64,000 nucleotides of DNA from assembly GCF_005886345.1 (NCBI RefSeq), contig NZ_PNEC01000046.1, positions 51,311-115,310 on the forward strand. Reading direction: 5' to 3'. The stretch is from Pseudoalteromonas phenolica. GTDB lineage: Bacteria; Pseudomonadota; Gammaproteobacteria; Enterobacterales; Alteromonadaceae. The position numbers and the translations under genes were made by a program. How positions within the stretch are numbered: the first letter of the stretch is position 1; every line of letters begins with the position of its first letter. Below, one piece after another: positions 8,950 through 18,270 of the stretch. The notes below the pieces were generated by a model. The model saw only the letters and a list, made by a program, of their open reading frames with translations, had not been told where the DNA came from and ran no database searches.

Positions 8950-10881
8950 ATGATTATGCTTAAGCATGCTTTATTTCTTACTTTTATAATAACACTCTTT
9001 GGGGCTTCAGCCTCGGCGCAATCCTCACTTAAAAGCACATTACCAATCGAAGCGCATGCCAGTTTAGCAAATGCGTCTCAAATGAACCTATCGCCAGATG
9101 GTAATAAAGTGGCTTTTGTGCAAAATGGCAAGGGCACACTGTTTTTAGTGGTTTTTGACTTAATAACGGGCAAAAAGCGTTTTATTTCCAAAACCGATAA
9201 CTTATCAGTCACTCTGAATTGGTTCGATTGGCTTAATAATGATGTGTTATTGATGGGAGTTTCCTCTACTGTTTCTGAAAGGGGCATCCGTTACAATGTA
9301 TCGAGATTACTAAAGTTTGACTTAAGAACTGATGATGAGACAAAAAATGTTATTCGCATAGGCCGCAGGTCGCATAACTCGCAATTTCAAGATAATGTCA
9401 TCAGTATGTTACCTAACGATCCGGAGCACGTTTTATTATCAATTGATTTAGACACCCCAAACAAACCCAGTGTATTTAAAGTTAATGTACAAACGGGTAA
9501 GCGAAAACGTATTGAGCGCCCGAAAAAGAATATCGATGGTTGGATTGCTGATAGGCAAGGTAAAGTGCGTATTATGCGCCAAATTGACGATACGCTTGTT
9601 ACCTATAGTTTGAAAGATTTAAATACTAATAAGTGGAATAAACTATTTGAGTATGAAGTATTCTCTGCCGATAAAGTTACTTTGTTAGGATTTGATAAAA
9701 ACCCAAATATCTTATATTTCAAAGCCATTTATAAAGATAAAGATGCGTTATTTAAAATGGATGTGACGGATCCAAAGCTAACACGCGAATTAGTCTACCA
9801 TGATGAAAATTACGATGTTGATGGCTCTTTAGTTTATTCAGAAGTAACTAATGAGGTCGTTGGTTTTTCACATTCAGGTTTTGATGATGTAATTAAGTAC
9901 TGGGACGAAGACCTAGAAAAACTTCAGCGTTCTATTAACAAAGCCATTCCAGACTCAACAAATGTCATAATAGATACAGATGTGACTGGGCAAGTTTATA
10001 TTCTTTACACCTCTTCAAATGATCACCCAGGTGCGTATTTATTAGGTGACCGTAATAAAAGCTCAGTTGAATATATCATTTCAAAGTACCCTTTAATTGA
10101 AGGTGAGCTTTATAATGGTAAGAATAATGTTGAATATACCGCACGAGATAAAACAAACATTGAAGGCTATTTAACTTTTCCAGCCGATTATGAGAAAGGC
10201 AAAACCTACCCTGCGATTGTATTACCTCATGGTGGTCCAATGGCGAGAGATTATGCGGGTTTTGACTATTGGTCTGAGTTTTTTTCACATCACGGTTATC
10301 TAGTTTTTCAGCCTAATTTTAGAGGTTCATCGGGTTATGGTTTTAGCTTTGAAAATGCTGCAATAGGCGGTTGGGGTGAAGCAATGCAAGATGATCTGCA
10401 AGACGCTGCAAACTGGCTAGTTGAACAAGGCTATACCGAAAAAGATAAAATGTGTATTGCTGGTGGCAGTTACGGGGGGTATGCCTCATTAATGGCCTTG
10501 GTGAAACATCCTGATACCTTTCAGTGTGCAGCAAGTTTTGCTGGGGTAGCCGATCTAAACTACATCTATTACCAAGCTAGAAACTTCACGAATAAAGACA
10601 TTGTTCGTAAGCAAATAGGCACTGACAGAGACCAGTTAGAGCAGGTTTCTCCAATTAATTTTGCTGAAAAGTTTACTAAACCCGTTTTATTGATTCATGG
10701 TTCGGAGGACAGTGTTGTTTCTGTAAGACACAGTCGTGAGATGGCCGAAGAACTTGAAGATGCAAATAAAGACGTGAAATATATTGAGCTTGAAGATGGA
10801 AGTCACCACTTGGTGTATCAGCCATACAGAATAAGAACGTTACAAGAAATGCTGGCTTTCTTTAATAAACACCTAATGTAA
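8950..10881 (+). CDS. Secreted S9 family prolyl oligopeptidase-like serine peptidase (paralogue B)
   Basis: 643 residues, with a signal peptide ending near A-S-A and the same architecture as the gene at 4079: an N-terminal propeller-like region and a C-terminal alpha/beta-hydrolase. The catalytic triad is Ser507 in G-G-S-Y-G-G, Asp587 in H-G-S-E-D and His619 in G-S-H-H-L. Blocks such as H-H-G-Y-L-V-F-Q-P-N-F-R-G-S-S-G-Y-G are identical in both paralogues. The first ATG is 8950, but AGGGATGATT before the ATG at 8956 makes the second start likely. Divergently transcribed from the ToxR-type regulator, with a 135-bp shared upstream region that should contain both promoters. Expected role: periplasmic peptide breakdown. 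Confidence 0.93.
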   Translation: MIMLKHALFLTFIITLFGASASAQSSLKSTLPIEAHASLANASQMNLSPDGNKVAFVQNGKGTLFLVVFDLITGKKRFISKTDNLSVTLNWFDWLNNDVLLMGVSSTVSERGIRYNVSRLLKFDLRTDDETKNVIRIGRRSHNSQFQDNVISMLPNDPEHVLLSIDLDTPNKPSVFKVNVQTGKRKRIERPKKNIDGWIADRQGKVRIMRQIDDTLVTYSLKDLNTNKWNKLFEYEVFSADKVTLLGFDKNPNILYFKAIYKDKDALFKMDVTDPKLTRELVYHDENYDVDGSLVYSEVTNEVVGFSHSGFDDVIKYWDEDLEKLQRSINKAIPDSTNVIIDTDVTGQVYILYTSSNDHPGAYLLGDRNKSSVEYIISKYPLIEGELYNGKNNVEYTARDKTNIEGYLTFPADYEKGKTYPAIVLPHGGPMARDYAGFDYWSEFFSHHGYLVFQPNFRGSSGYGFSFENAAIGGWGEAMQDDLQDAANWLVEQGYTEKDKMCIAGGSYGGYASLMALVKHPDTFQCAASFAGVADLNYIYYQARNFTNKDIVRKQIGTDRDQLEQVSPINFAEKFTKPVLLIHGSEDSVVSVRHSREMAEELEDANKDVKYIELEDGSHHLVYQPYRIRTLQEMLAFFNKHLM

Positions 10882-10898
10882 CCCTAAATATTTTGAAG

Positions 10899-10935
10899 AA
10901 AAACCAGTATTGCTTTGGGTGTAATACTGGTTTTT
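10899..10935. terminator. Bidirectional intrinsic terminator
   Basis: A 13-bp perfect stem, AAAAACCAGTATT / AATACTGGTTTTT, with an 11-nt loop. It lies between the convergent S9 peptidase B and the YjbR-family gene, with A and T tracts serving both directions. Confidence 0.92.
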
Positions 10936-10944
10936 ATTATTGTT

Positions 10945-11328
10945 TTAAAGCTTCAGTAAAATTGACGTTTGTGCTTTCTTTGGCATTTTCTCGACCACTA
11001 ACATAAATGAGTTATCTATCATGCGCTCTATTTCGCCTTGTGGAATAGAGCCGTCGAGTATGATGGTGTTCCAAAGTCGTTTATTCATGTGATAGCCGGG
11101 GATCACGGCATCGAAAATATCCCTTAATATATGAGCTTCATCGGGGGCACACTTAAGATTCATCCACCAATGTGGATTTTCTTCAGCGCCTTTGCCCATC
11201 TTTCCTAGCGCCAATGTGGCGAACATTTTTCCTTTCACTTTATAAACATCGACTCCCTCACCAAAAGGTTGGCTAACAGTAGTCTCGGGCTTGGAGATCA
11301 AATATTCATGTGCTTGCAGGTGATCCAT
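10945..11328 (-). CDS. MmcQ/YjbR family protein
   Basis: 127 residues. The pattern matches the small MmcQ/YjbR family (CyaY-like fold): an N-terminal K-P-E-T-T-V-S-Q-P-F-G-E-G-V-D-V-Y-K-V-K-G-K-M-F-A, then W-W-M-N-L-K-C-A-P-D-E-A, then the P-G-Y-H-M-N-K-R-L-W-N-T segment typical of the family. E. coli YjbR has been described as a DNA-binding-like double-wing protein, but the cellular role is not established. Single gene, convergent with S9 peptidase B through a shared terminator. Confidence 0.88.
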   Translation of the reverse strand: MDHLQAHEYLISKPETTVSQPFGEGVDVYKVKGKMFATLALGKMGKGAEENPHWWMNLKCAPDEAHILRDIFDAVIPGYHMNKRLWNTIILDGSIPQGEIERMIDNSFMLVVEKMPKKAQTSILLKL

Positions 11329-11508
11329 CGTCTAGTGTTAACCCTTTAATAATATTAAATCAAAACTCAGTTCGTTTAGACATTAATTTGACATAACTGG
11401 TTGTAAGTTAATAGCTTAACTTAATTATCAGAGTCTTATCGCAAAATAGCTGAGTATTGTATAAGAATGAATTACATTACTGCTAATAATTATCATTTGA
11501 GGTTTACT

Positions 11509-12588
11509 ATGCGTTTTGTGCAGTTGTCGGTGCTTTGGTTTGTAACCATAGTGGCAGTCGGTTTTTATAGCGACTCAGTAAAAGCTGAGTCTATTGAAGT
11601 AGATGTGGTTTATCCCGAGCGAGCAGTTGATGCTGGGTTAACATTAACGGGATCGATCAGTGCAGTACATAATGCACAATTAGCGAGTCAGCAATCTGGT
11701 GTTGTGGCTAATATTCTAGCTGAAGCGGGTGATGTGGTCACACAAGGTCAGCTGTTACTTTCTTTAGACGATACCTTAGTGCAGTTGCAATTTGAACAAG
11801 CCAGTTCAGAGCTGAATATAGCTCAGGTGGCATTACAAGAAGCGCAGCGTTTACATCAAGAATTAACAGCACTGTCAAAGCGTCAATTAGTCGCACAAAC
11901 TTTATTGGCAGAGCGCAAAGCAAATATTACTAAAGCTGATGCAGAATTAAAAAATGCTAAGGCGAAGCTCGCACTTCAGCAAGAGCTTTTAAATCGTCAC
12001 CATATTAAAGCGCCATTTGCAGGCGTGGTGACAGATCGTATGGTTGATGTAGGGGAGTGGATAGGTACTCAAAACCATGTATTTAATCTCATCTCAAGTG
12101 ATAAGTTGCGTGTAGAGCTCGCTGTTCCTCAGAAGTATTATTCTCATTTATCACAAGCGATCCCGATTTATGCAAAGATCCAAAGTCAAAACAAAGCAGA
12201 AGGTATCATAAATAGTCAGGTTGAGCGCGTAGTTGCATCAGTCGATACTGTAAATCGGACATTCAAGGTATTTGTGTCATTACCAAAGCATAATACTTTT
12301 GTGGTGGGCAGCTCAGCACAAGTGACCATTCAATTACCAGCCATTGAAAATACGCAGGTTTGGTTACCTAAATCTGCGTTAAAGCGTCACCCTGATGGTG
12401 GCTATAGCATTTTTGCAGTGAATAACAATACAGCAGAGCGCGTATTTGTTGAGGTTACGCAGCAGCAAGCTGAACGAGTGGCAGTAAAAGGGGCATCAGC
12501 CTCGCAGCAATACATCAAAGCCGGCGTTGAGTTATTGCAAAGCGGCGCAAAAGTATCTGTCAAAAGCGTTGCAGGTAACGCCCTATGA
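11509..12588 (+). CDS. RND efflux periplasmic adaptor (membrane fusion protein)
   Basis: About 359 residues from the ATG at 11509, chosen because GAGG lies 6 nt upstream; an in-frame ATG at 11467 would add 14 residues. Order: signal peptide or N-terminal anchor, barrel-sandwich/lipoyl half (A-E-A-G-D-V-V-T-Q-G-Q-L-L-L-S-L-D-D), a coiled-coil hairpin of heptads rich in Ala, Gln and Leu (about 85-155), the second lipoyl half (I-K-A-P-F-A-G-V-V-T-D-R-M-V-D-V-G-E-W), then beta-barrel and membrane-proximal domains. It links the inner-membrane pump encoded next to an outer-membrane channel; no TolC-type gene is present here. The stop overlaps the pump start by 4 nt (ATGA), implying translational coupling. 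Confidence 0.93.
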   Translation: MRFVQLSVLWFVTIVAVGFYSDSVKAESIEVDVVYPERAVDAGLTLTGSISAVHNAQLASQQSGVVANILAEAGDVVTQGQLLLSLDDTLVQLQFEQASSELNIAQVALQEAQRLHQELTALSKRQLVAQTLLAERKANITKADAELKNAKAKLALQQELLNRHHIKAPFAGVVTDRMVDVGEWIGTQNHVFNLISSDKLRVELAVPQKYYSHLSQAIPIYAKIQSQNKAEGIINSQVERVVASVDTVNRTFKVFVSLPKHNTFVVGSSAQVTIQLPAIENTQVWLPKSALKRHPDGGYSIFAVNNNTAERVFVEVTQQQAERVAVKGASASQQYIKAGVELLQSGAKVSVKSVAGNAL

Positions 12589-15500
12589 TTGAAGGTGCAG
12601 TCAAACGCGGTGTGCTTGTCACCGTAGTTGTATTAATCAGTTGTATTCTGGGGCTGGTTGGCGCGTTAAATATTCCCGTGCAGATGATCCCTGATTTAGA
12701 AGTACGTACTATCACTGTGCAAACAGGCTGGGCGGGCGCCACCCCTCAAGATGTTGAAAAAGAAATCTTAATTGAACAAGAGCGCTATCTAAGAAGCTTA
12801 CCAAATTTAAAACGTATGGTGTCTTATGCGCGAATGGGCAGTGCTGAAATTGAATTGGAATTTCCGTTTGGGGTTGATGCCAATGATGCGCTTATTCGGG
12901 TAAATAATGCTTTAAGTCAGGTGCCCAATTACCCCGAAAATGTCGATCAGCCAAGATTATTTTCGAGTTCTTTCTCGGGCAATGCGTTTATGTATTTTGT
13001 ACTTAAACCACTGCCAGGGAACCCGCTTAATCTGGATGTTGATTTATTAAGAGATTTTGCAGAAGACTTTATTCGGCCGCGAATGGAAAGCGTGTCAGGT
13101 GTATCTGAAGTGAGAGTGGGCGGTGGTGCGCAAAGACAAATTCAAATAAAGGTTGATGCAGAGCAACTTGCGCATCGTGGAATTAGTCTTAGTGAATTAC
13201 GAAATGCGATTAGAAATCGTAATCGAGATGCATCGGCAGGTGATATTGAAAGTGGTACCAGCCGATACTTATTGCGTGTTGTCGGGCGTTTTGAGCAGTT
13301 GACCGAACTTGAAAACTTGATAATTCGCAGTCATAACAATACTAATATTTATCTTAAAGATGTTGCAACAGTGACTTTAGATCACTTTGAAACTCGCAGT
13401 CTGTCTTACAATGTGGGTGAGCGTACATTGAGTCTGTCGGTACGCCGAGAAAGTGGTTCCAATGTTTTGGCGATTAAAGACGACATGTTGCCGATTGTTG
13501 AAGAATTAAATCAGCAGTTACTTAAACAAAACGGTTTGAGCCTGACGCTCATGAGTGATGACGTGCAGTATGTCCGAAGCTCCCTTGGGAACGTATGGTT
13601 TAACCTTATTCTCGGTGGCTTGCTGGCAACTTTAGTCATGTATTTCTTCTTGCGTTCAGGACGCGCTACTTTAATCGGCGTGTTGGGTATTCCTATCTGT
13701 ACCATCGCCGCGTTTTTAGCCTTAATGAGTTTTGGTCGCACCATTAATGTGATTTCTTTAGCAGGTGTGGCCTTTGCGATTGGTATGACTGTTGATAACA
13801 CCATCGTAGTGCTTGAATCGATATTTCAAGCCAAAAAACAAGGTAAAGGCAAGCGCCAAGCCGCCATTAGCGGTGTGAAAGAAGTTTGGCCAGCTGTACT
13901 GGCTTCTACTGCGACAACCGTACTGGTATTTGCGCCAATCTTGTTTGTACAACAAGAAGCTGGGCAGTTGTATTCAGATATTGCCATTGCGATTTGTGGC
14001 GCAATTATCGCATCTATGCTGGTGGCCATTTTTGTGGTCCCTGTCGCCTTGGCGCGTTTAGATAAGCAAGAGGTAGCTAGCGAAAGCGCGAAGCAAAGCA
14101 AGGCTTATGTTCAAGTTTGGCTGAAATGTGCGAAATTCTTTACTCAATCAAAACAGCGAGCGCGTATCGCCTCTGCGTCATTTATTGTGGTGATTTTAGG
14201 TGCTGCATATACCCTGATGCCAGCAGCCGAATACCTACCTGAAGGGGAAGAGCCAAAAGCCTTCTCTATGATGATTGCCCCGCCTAATTACAACTTATCT
14301 GAAATGGAACGCATTGGCAGTGAACTAAGAACCTATTTTGCTGATTATGTAAAAGCGGATGGTGCTGCTTTTGCAAATGGCGAGACAGATATGCCACCAC
14401 TTGCTTATTATTCGATGTCGGTATCAATTGGTCGTATTTGGTTTTTAAGTGCGCCAGTCGATCCTGCTCATATCAATAAGATGATGGATGCCATCACTAC
14501 TAAGTTTAGAAGCTATGAAGGCATGCGGGCGTTCTCGGCGCGCGGTTCGATTATTTCTAGTAATGATGGTGGTACGCGTGCAGTTGCGGTAGACATTGCA
14601 GGTAATGACATTGAAGACTTGTATCGCGCAGCAGAAGCTGTTTATGAGGAAGCAAATCAAGTATTTGATAACCCACAAATCAATTCTAACCCGGGCTCGT
14701 TAACCCTTGATCAACCTTTAATAGAAATACAGCCTCGTTGGCATCGTTTGGCTGAACTGGGGATCAGTAGCCGAGATTTCGGTTATGCCGTAGCAGCAAT
14801 GAGTGATGGGGCGTTTGTTGATGAGTTTATTTTAAACGACGACAAAGTGGATATTTTCTTATTCAGTGGCGCAGGTGCTAAACAAACGCTAGAGCAGCTT
14901 GAAAGTATGCCTATTGTGACGCCACAAGATGAAGTTTTACCGTTGAATGCATTGGCTGACTTAGTTGAAAGCAAAAACAGTAACTCAGTAAGGCGTGTTG
15001 ATGGTAACCGAACGGTGACGGTTTATATAATTCCGCCTAGGGATGTGGCATTAGAAGTAGCAGAAGAGAAAGTGCGCACCGAGCTACTACCAACACTTTG
15101 GCAGCAAGGAAAAATAGCTCAAGGCATTAAAGTGAGTATTAGCGGTGCAGCTGATCAACTCGAAGCAACCAAAGCATCTTTATCGGGCAACTTTATGATC
15201 GCATTGGTGCTGAGCTATTTACTCTTAGTGGCTATTTTCACCCATTGGCGCTATCCGTTATTCATTTTAGCGACTGTGCCGCTAGGTATGGCGGGTGGTT
15301 TACTGGGTCTTGTGATGGTGAATGGCTTAAACTCAGGGCTTGCGAGTTTAGGTATGCAAACCTTCCATCAACCGTTTGATATGATCACCATGTTAGGCTT
15401 TTTAATCTTGCTTGGAACAGTGGTGAACAACCCGATTTTAATTGTTGACCAAACGCGTCGTTTTATTGTCGATAATGGCCTACCTGTGGTTGATGCAGTA

Positions 15501-15722
15501 AGAAAAGCAGTCGAAAAGCGCATTAAGCCTATTTTAATGTCTACGTCGACCACTATCTTTGGCTTAGCGCCTTTGGTTTTGATCCCGGGTGAAGGTACTG
15601 AGCTATATCGTGGTGTGGGTATCATAGTATTAAGTGGTATTTTTGTGTCGACCTTACTTAGCATTAGCTTCTTACCGGCATTTTTGGTGGCCATTCTTGA
15701 TAACAAGCGCGAAGATCAATAA
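12585..15722 (+). CDS. RND family efflux transporter permease subunit
   Basis: 1045 residues, normal length for AcrB-type pumps. Features are TM1 near the N-terminus followed by a large periplasmic loop (G-V-S-E-V-R-V-G-G), a TM2-6 cluster at about 335-470 including G-M-T-V-D-N-T-I-V-V-L-E (the RND signature with the TM4 Asp), TM7 near 530, a second periplasmic loop and TM8-12 at about 870-1030. It would use proton antiport to expel drugs or other small molecules; the second TM4 Asp seen in HAE1 pumps is Asn here (V-D-N rather than V-D-D), so coupling residues deserve a check. Operon with the adaptor upstream. Confidence 0.95.
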   Translation: MIEGAVKRGVLVTVVVLISCILGLVGALNIPVQMIPDLEVRTITVQTGWAGATPQDVEKEILIEQERYLRSLPNLKRMVSYARMGSAEIELEFPFGVDANDALIRVNNALSQVPNYPENVDQPRLFSSSFSGNAFMYFVLKPLPGNPLNLDVDLLRDFAEDFIRPRMESVSGVSEVRVGGGAQRQIQIKVDAEQLAHRGISLSELRNAIRNRNRDASAGDIESGTSRYLLRVVGRFEQLTELENLIIRSHNNTNIYLKDVATVTLDHFETRSLSYNVGERTLSLSVRRESGSNVLAIKDDMLPIVEELNQQLLKQNGLSLTLMSDDVQYVRSSLGNVWFNLILGGLLATLVMYFFLRSGRATLIGVLGIPICTIAAFLALMSFGRTINVISLAGVAFAIGMTVDNTIVVLESIFQAKKQGKGKRQAAISGVKEVWPAVLASTATTVLVFAPILFVQQEAGQLYSDIAIAICGAIIASMLVAIFVVPVALARLDKQEVASESAKQSKAYVQVWLKCAKFFTQSKQRARIASASFIVVILGAAYTLMPAAEYLPEGEEPKAFSMMIAPPNYNLSEMERIGSELRTYFADYVKADGAAFANGETDMPPLAYYSMSVSIGRIWFLSAPVDPAHINKMMDAITTKFRSYEGMRAFSARGSIISSNDGGTRAVAVDIAGNDIEDLYRAAEAVYEEANQVFDNPQINSNPGSLTLDQPLIEIQPRWHRLAELGISSRDFGYAVAAMSDGAFVDEFILNDDKVDIFLFSGAGAKQTLEQLESMPIVTPQDEVLPLNALADLVESKNSNSVRRVDGNRTVTVYIIPPRDVALEVAEEKVRTELLPTLWQQGKIAQGIKVSISGAADQLEATKASLSGNFMIALVLSYLLLVAIFTHWRYPLFILATVPLGMAGGLLGLVMVNGLNSGLASLGMQTFHQPFDMITMLGFLILLGTVVNNPILIVDQTRRFIVDNGLPVVDAVRKAVEKRIKPILMSTSTTIFGLAPLVLIPGEGTELYRGVGIIVLSGIFVSTLLSISFLPAFLVAILDNKREDQ

Positions 15723-15747
15723 TAAAAAACATAACTGAGAAGTTAAG

Positions 15748-15782
15748 AAAACGCCTGTGTAACAAAGACACAGGCGTTTTTG
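15748..15782 (+). terminator. Intrinsic terminator after RND operon
   Basis: Stem AAAACGCCTGTGT / ACACAGGCGTTTT with a 7-nt loop, continuing into a T-rich stretch. It lies 25 nt after the permease stop. Confidence 0.92.
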
Positions 15783-15880
15783 TTTCTTTAGTTATGACAA
15801 TTCTTTACAACTTTGTCCTGCCGTTTTTGTGTTAAGCCGATATGATAGTGTTTTAAGTACTTCATCTGTGAGGGATTACA

Positions 15881-17035
15881 ATGCGAATCCAATCTATTGA
15901 TGTTTTAAGGGGCATTGCCATATTAGGCATTTTGCTGATGAATATTTACTTTCATGGCATTATCACAGTGGGCTATGTACCTTTTGATATTACACCTCAA
16001 ACAGATATGTGGGTCGATACCTTCAATGCTATTTTTGCCGATGGGCGATTTAGAACACTGTTCTGTATCTTATTTGGTGCGGGTTTAGCCATTCAGATAA
16101 AAAGCTGTAAAAAGAAAGGACTGAATTATCAAGATTTCTTAAAATCACGGCTAAACTGGTTGATGATTTTTGGCATTATTCACGGTGTATTTATCTTTGG
16201 TGGTGACATTCTATTTCTATATTCAGTGTGCGCATTGGTCATTATTAAAAAGCTCACATTACCTACCCGAGAACTGTTTCGAAAAGCCAAGAAATGGCTG
16301 ATTATTGGCGCTGTTTTAAATATTCTGTTTAGTGCTCTCGTGATTTGGTCTACTGGGATAGAGCCTGAAATGGTGAGAGGTTCAGACTTATTCCTAGAGG
16401 AATACAGTAGTTGGGTTGGTAACTATGATTATCAAGTGACAATACAAGCCATAATTGCAGCGTTTATAGTGATAAGCTCTCCATTATGGGTGTTTTGGCA
16501 AGTCGCAGGCTTAATGCTTTTGGGTGTTTATTTCTATCGCAGCGGTTTTTTCAAGCGAGGTTTAACAACAAGCCAATTTAAAACCTTTGTATTGGCTGCA
16601 GCAGCTGTAACCAGTTTAGATATTTTTATGCGTTTTAGCTACTTTAATGTTGGTAGTGAAATGAGCTCTTTGCTGGCGAGCATCTCAGCTATTTTTATGT
16701 CAATTTTGTATATTCATGGTGTGATCTATTTACTTAAAAACAACCACCGTTGGATAGACGTTTTCAAAGCACCGGGACGCATGGCGTTTACGCTTTACAT
16801 TATGCAATCGGTCGTTTTAGCAATTCTACTTCGTTGGGCTTTCCCTGAGGTTCACTTAACTGCGTCGATGATCGATTATTTAGCAATGGCTGTGGGGATG
16901 ATCCTTTTCCAGCTTGTTTTTGCCAATTGGTATCTTAGTCAATTCAAACAAGGTCCGCTTGAAGCCTTGTGGCGAAAAGCGTATTTAGCAAGTTTTGCAA
17001 AGAAGCAAGCTAAGTTACAGCCAGCAGAAAGTTAA
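15881..17035 (+). CDS. DUF418 domain-containing inner-membrane protein
   Basis: 384 residues with about 8-10 hydrophobic helices. It opens with R-I-Q-S-I-D-V-L-R-G-I-A-I-L-G-I-L-L-M-N-I, the very conserved start of the DUF418/YeiB group, and has F-R-T-L-F-C-I-L-F-G-A-G and the C-terminal G-P-L-E-A-L-W-R motif typical of the family. Members are thought to be membrane acyltransferase-like or transport-related proteins, but no activity is established. GAGGG precedes the ATG. Monocistronic, between two terminators. Confidence 0.9.
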   Translation: MRIQSIDVLRGIAILGILLMNIYFHGIITVGYVPFDITPQTDMWVDTFNAIFADGRFRTLFCILFGAGLAIQIKSCKKKGLNYQDFLKSRLNWLMIFGIIHGVFIFGGDILFLYSVCALVIIKKLTLPTRELFRKAKKWLIIGAVLNILFSALVIWSTGIEPEMVRGSDLFLEEYSSWVGNYDYQVTIQAIIAAFIVISSPLWVFWQVAGLMLLGVYFYRSGFFKRGLTTSQFKTFVLAAAAVTSLDIFMRFSYFNVGSEMSSLLASISAIFMSILYIHGVIYLLKNNHRWIDVFKAPGRMAFTLYIMQSVVLAILLRWAFPEVHLTASMIDYLAMAVGMILFQLVFANWYLSQFKQGPLEALWRKAYLASFAKKQAKLQPAES

Positions 17036-17043
17036 TTACATTA

Positions 17044-17079
17044 AATGGGCTGGCTTGGCAAAGACTGGCCCATTATTTT
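17044..17079 (+). terminator. Probable terminator after DUF418 gene
   Basis: AATGGGC and GCCCATT form the base of a stem-loop whose interior also pairs partly (TGGCTTGGC region), followed by a T-rich stretch. It lies just after the DUF418 stop. Confidence 0.6.
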
Positions 17080-17124
17080 GTTTCATTTAAGCTTTGGTTA
17101 ATACCAACCTTCAAAATAGATCTC

Positions 17125-17553
17125 TTAATTAAAAGGGTTGCAATAAATATCTGTTACATACTTCTCCATGGCAATTTCTGGGTTGGCTAATCCATTAAAC
17201 CCAAATTGCTGATACAGACTATGGGCGTCTTTGGTGGCTAACGTAAAACGTCTTAACCCTTGCAGCTCAGGGTGTGTCATCACAGCATCAATCAGCTTCT
17301 TACCTAACCCTTGGCCGCGATAGGGCTCAAGTACAAACACATCCAACAAATTGGCAAAGGTAGCGTGATCAGTGACTACACGGCAAAAAGCCAATATTTG
17401 TTTGCCATCGACTAGCGCAAAACACATAGAATGATCTATCGCCTTTTTTAGACGCGTTTCGTCTATGCCTTTACTCCAATAGCTACGTTCTGACAAAAAA
17501 CTAAATACGTCTTTAAATTGTAATGGGGTCAATTGGTGAACTAATTGCATCAT
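17125..17553 (-). CDS. GNAT family N-acetyltransferase
   Basis: 142 residues with the acetyl-CoA binding motif V-L-E-P-Y-R-G-Q-G-L-G-K-K-L-I (R/Q-x-x-G-x-G), preceded by the beta-strand V-D-G-K-Q-I-L-A-F-C-R-V-V-T-D. The C-terminal F-T-L-A-T-K-D-A-H-S-L-Y-Q-Q-F-G-F closes the fold. Substrate unknown. The gene begins 6 nt after the LysE-family gene, with GGAGG in the gap, so they form one operon. An exporter next to an acetyltransferase suggests a shared small amine or amino-acid substrate; that is inference. Confidence 0.93.
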   Translation of the reverse strand: MMQLVHQLTPLQFKDVFSFLSERSYWSKGIDETRLKKAIDHSMCFALVDGKQILAFCRVVTDHATFANLLDVFVLEPYRGQGLGKKLIDAVMTHPELQGLRRFTLATKDAHSLYQQFGFNGLANPEIAMEKYVTDIYCNPFN

Positions 17554-17559
17554 CGCCTC

Positions 17560-18171
17560 CTATGCAATAAAGATTAGGGGTAAACAGCCGAGTAATAACA
17601 CCGCCATGATCAGGTTAAATCGCTTTAGACTCTGAGGTGATTGTAAGTACTTGCTAATGTACTTACCTGTTGTCACCCAAAATAATGCACAGCAGATCCC
17701 GACAATATTAAAAATGATTAAGCCCATAATGGCTGAGTGCCAATACAAGTCGCCAGGTAAGGTCAGTGCACTACAGACTGAGATGATCATGGTGAGTGAT
17801 TTAGGATTAACGATTTGAAACAGCGCCGCTTGTTTAATACTCATCGGCTCGGCAAGCAGCGAATCTTGCTTTTTAAGCGTGCTGGTACGAGCAATTTTTA
17901 CCGCAAGATAAACGATGTACAGTGATGCCAAAACTTGCAAAGCGGCATGAAGCACTGGCAAGGCTAAAAACAAACTTCCCAAACCAAACAGCATAATGAT
18001 ATGGATTGCGGTCATACCGACGCGAATACCAATGACATGATTTAGTGAGCGCTTAACACCAAAATTCGCGCCAGAATAAGTCAGTAGAATGTTGTTAGGC
18101 CCCGGTGTAAAAGCAGCGGCGAAACAAAATAAAATAAGGGCAGGTATTAAAGTAAGCAACTCGGCACTCAT
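17560..18171 (-). CDS. LysE/RhtB family amino-acid exporter
   Basis: About 203 residues from the ATG at 18171, preferred because AGGAG lies 9 nt upstream; a longer open frame to 18204 has none. Six hydrophobic segments are seen, with the LysE signature F-T-P-G-P-N-N-I-L-L-T-Y-S-G-A-N-F-G and L-K-Q-A-A-L-F-Q-I-V-N-P-K-like sequence (I-K-Q-A-A-L-F-Q-I-V-N-P-K-S-L). Members export basic, neutral or hydroxylated amino acids. It is divergent from a MocR-type regulator at 18271, a frequent arrangement in which the regulator controls the exporter. Confidence 0.92.
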   Translation of the reverse strand: MSAELLTLIPALILFCFAAAFTPGPNNILLTYSGANFGVKRSLNHVIGIRVGMTAIHIIMLFGLGSLFLALPVLHAALQVLASLYIVYLAVKIARTSTLKKQDSLLAEPMSIKQAALFQIVNPKSLTMIISVCSALTLPGDLYWHSAIMGLIIFNIVGICCALFWVTTGKYISKYLQSPQSLKRFNLIMAVLLLGCLPLIFIA

Positions 18172-18189
18172 AGTAAAACACTCCTGAAA

Positions 18190-18205
18190 ATTGTATTGAT
18201 ACAAT
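18190..18205. promoter_or_regulatory. Candidate MocR operator between LysE and MocR genes
   Basis: ATTGTATTGATACAAT is a perfect 16-bp palindrome located 19 nt upstream of the LysE-family start in the divergent intergenic region. The half site ATACAAT recurs as a direct copy at 18275-18281, over the start of the MocR gene. MocR/PdxR-type regulators commonly bind repeated half sites. No binding evidence is available. Confidence 0.5.
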
Positions 18206-18270
18206 TAATTGTTTTGTACTTGCCTTATTAATTGTCATAATGCTTAAAAAGCAGCAATGATTTTATTGTT

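Noticed and set aside
13511..15706. Several minus-strand open frames opposite the RND permease
   Set aside because: They are shadows of a strongly coding plus-strand gene, with no ribosome binding sites or recognisable products.
17091..17124. AGCTTTGGTTAA string resembling the MITE end
   Set aside because: Only about 12 bases match and there is no second end or palindrome nearby; likely chance or an old remnant.
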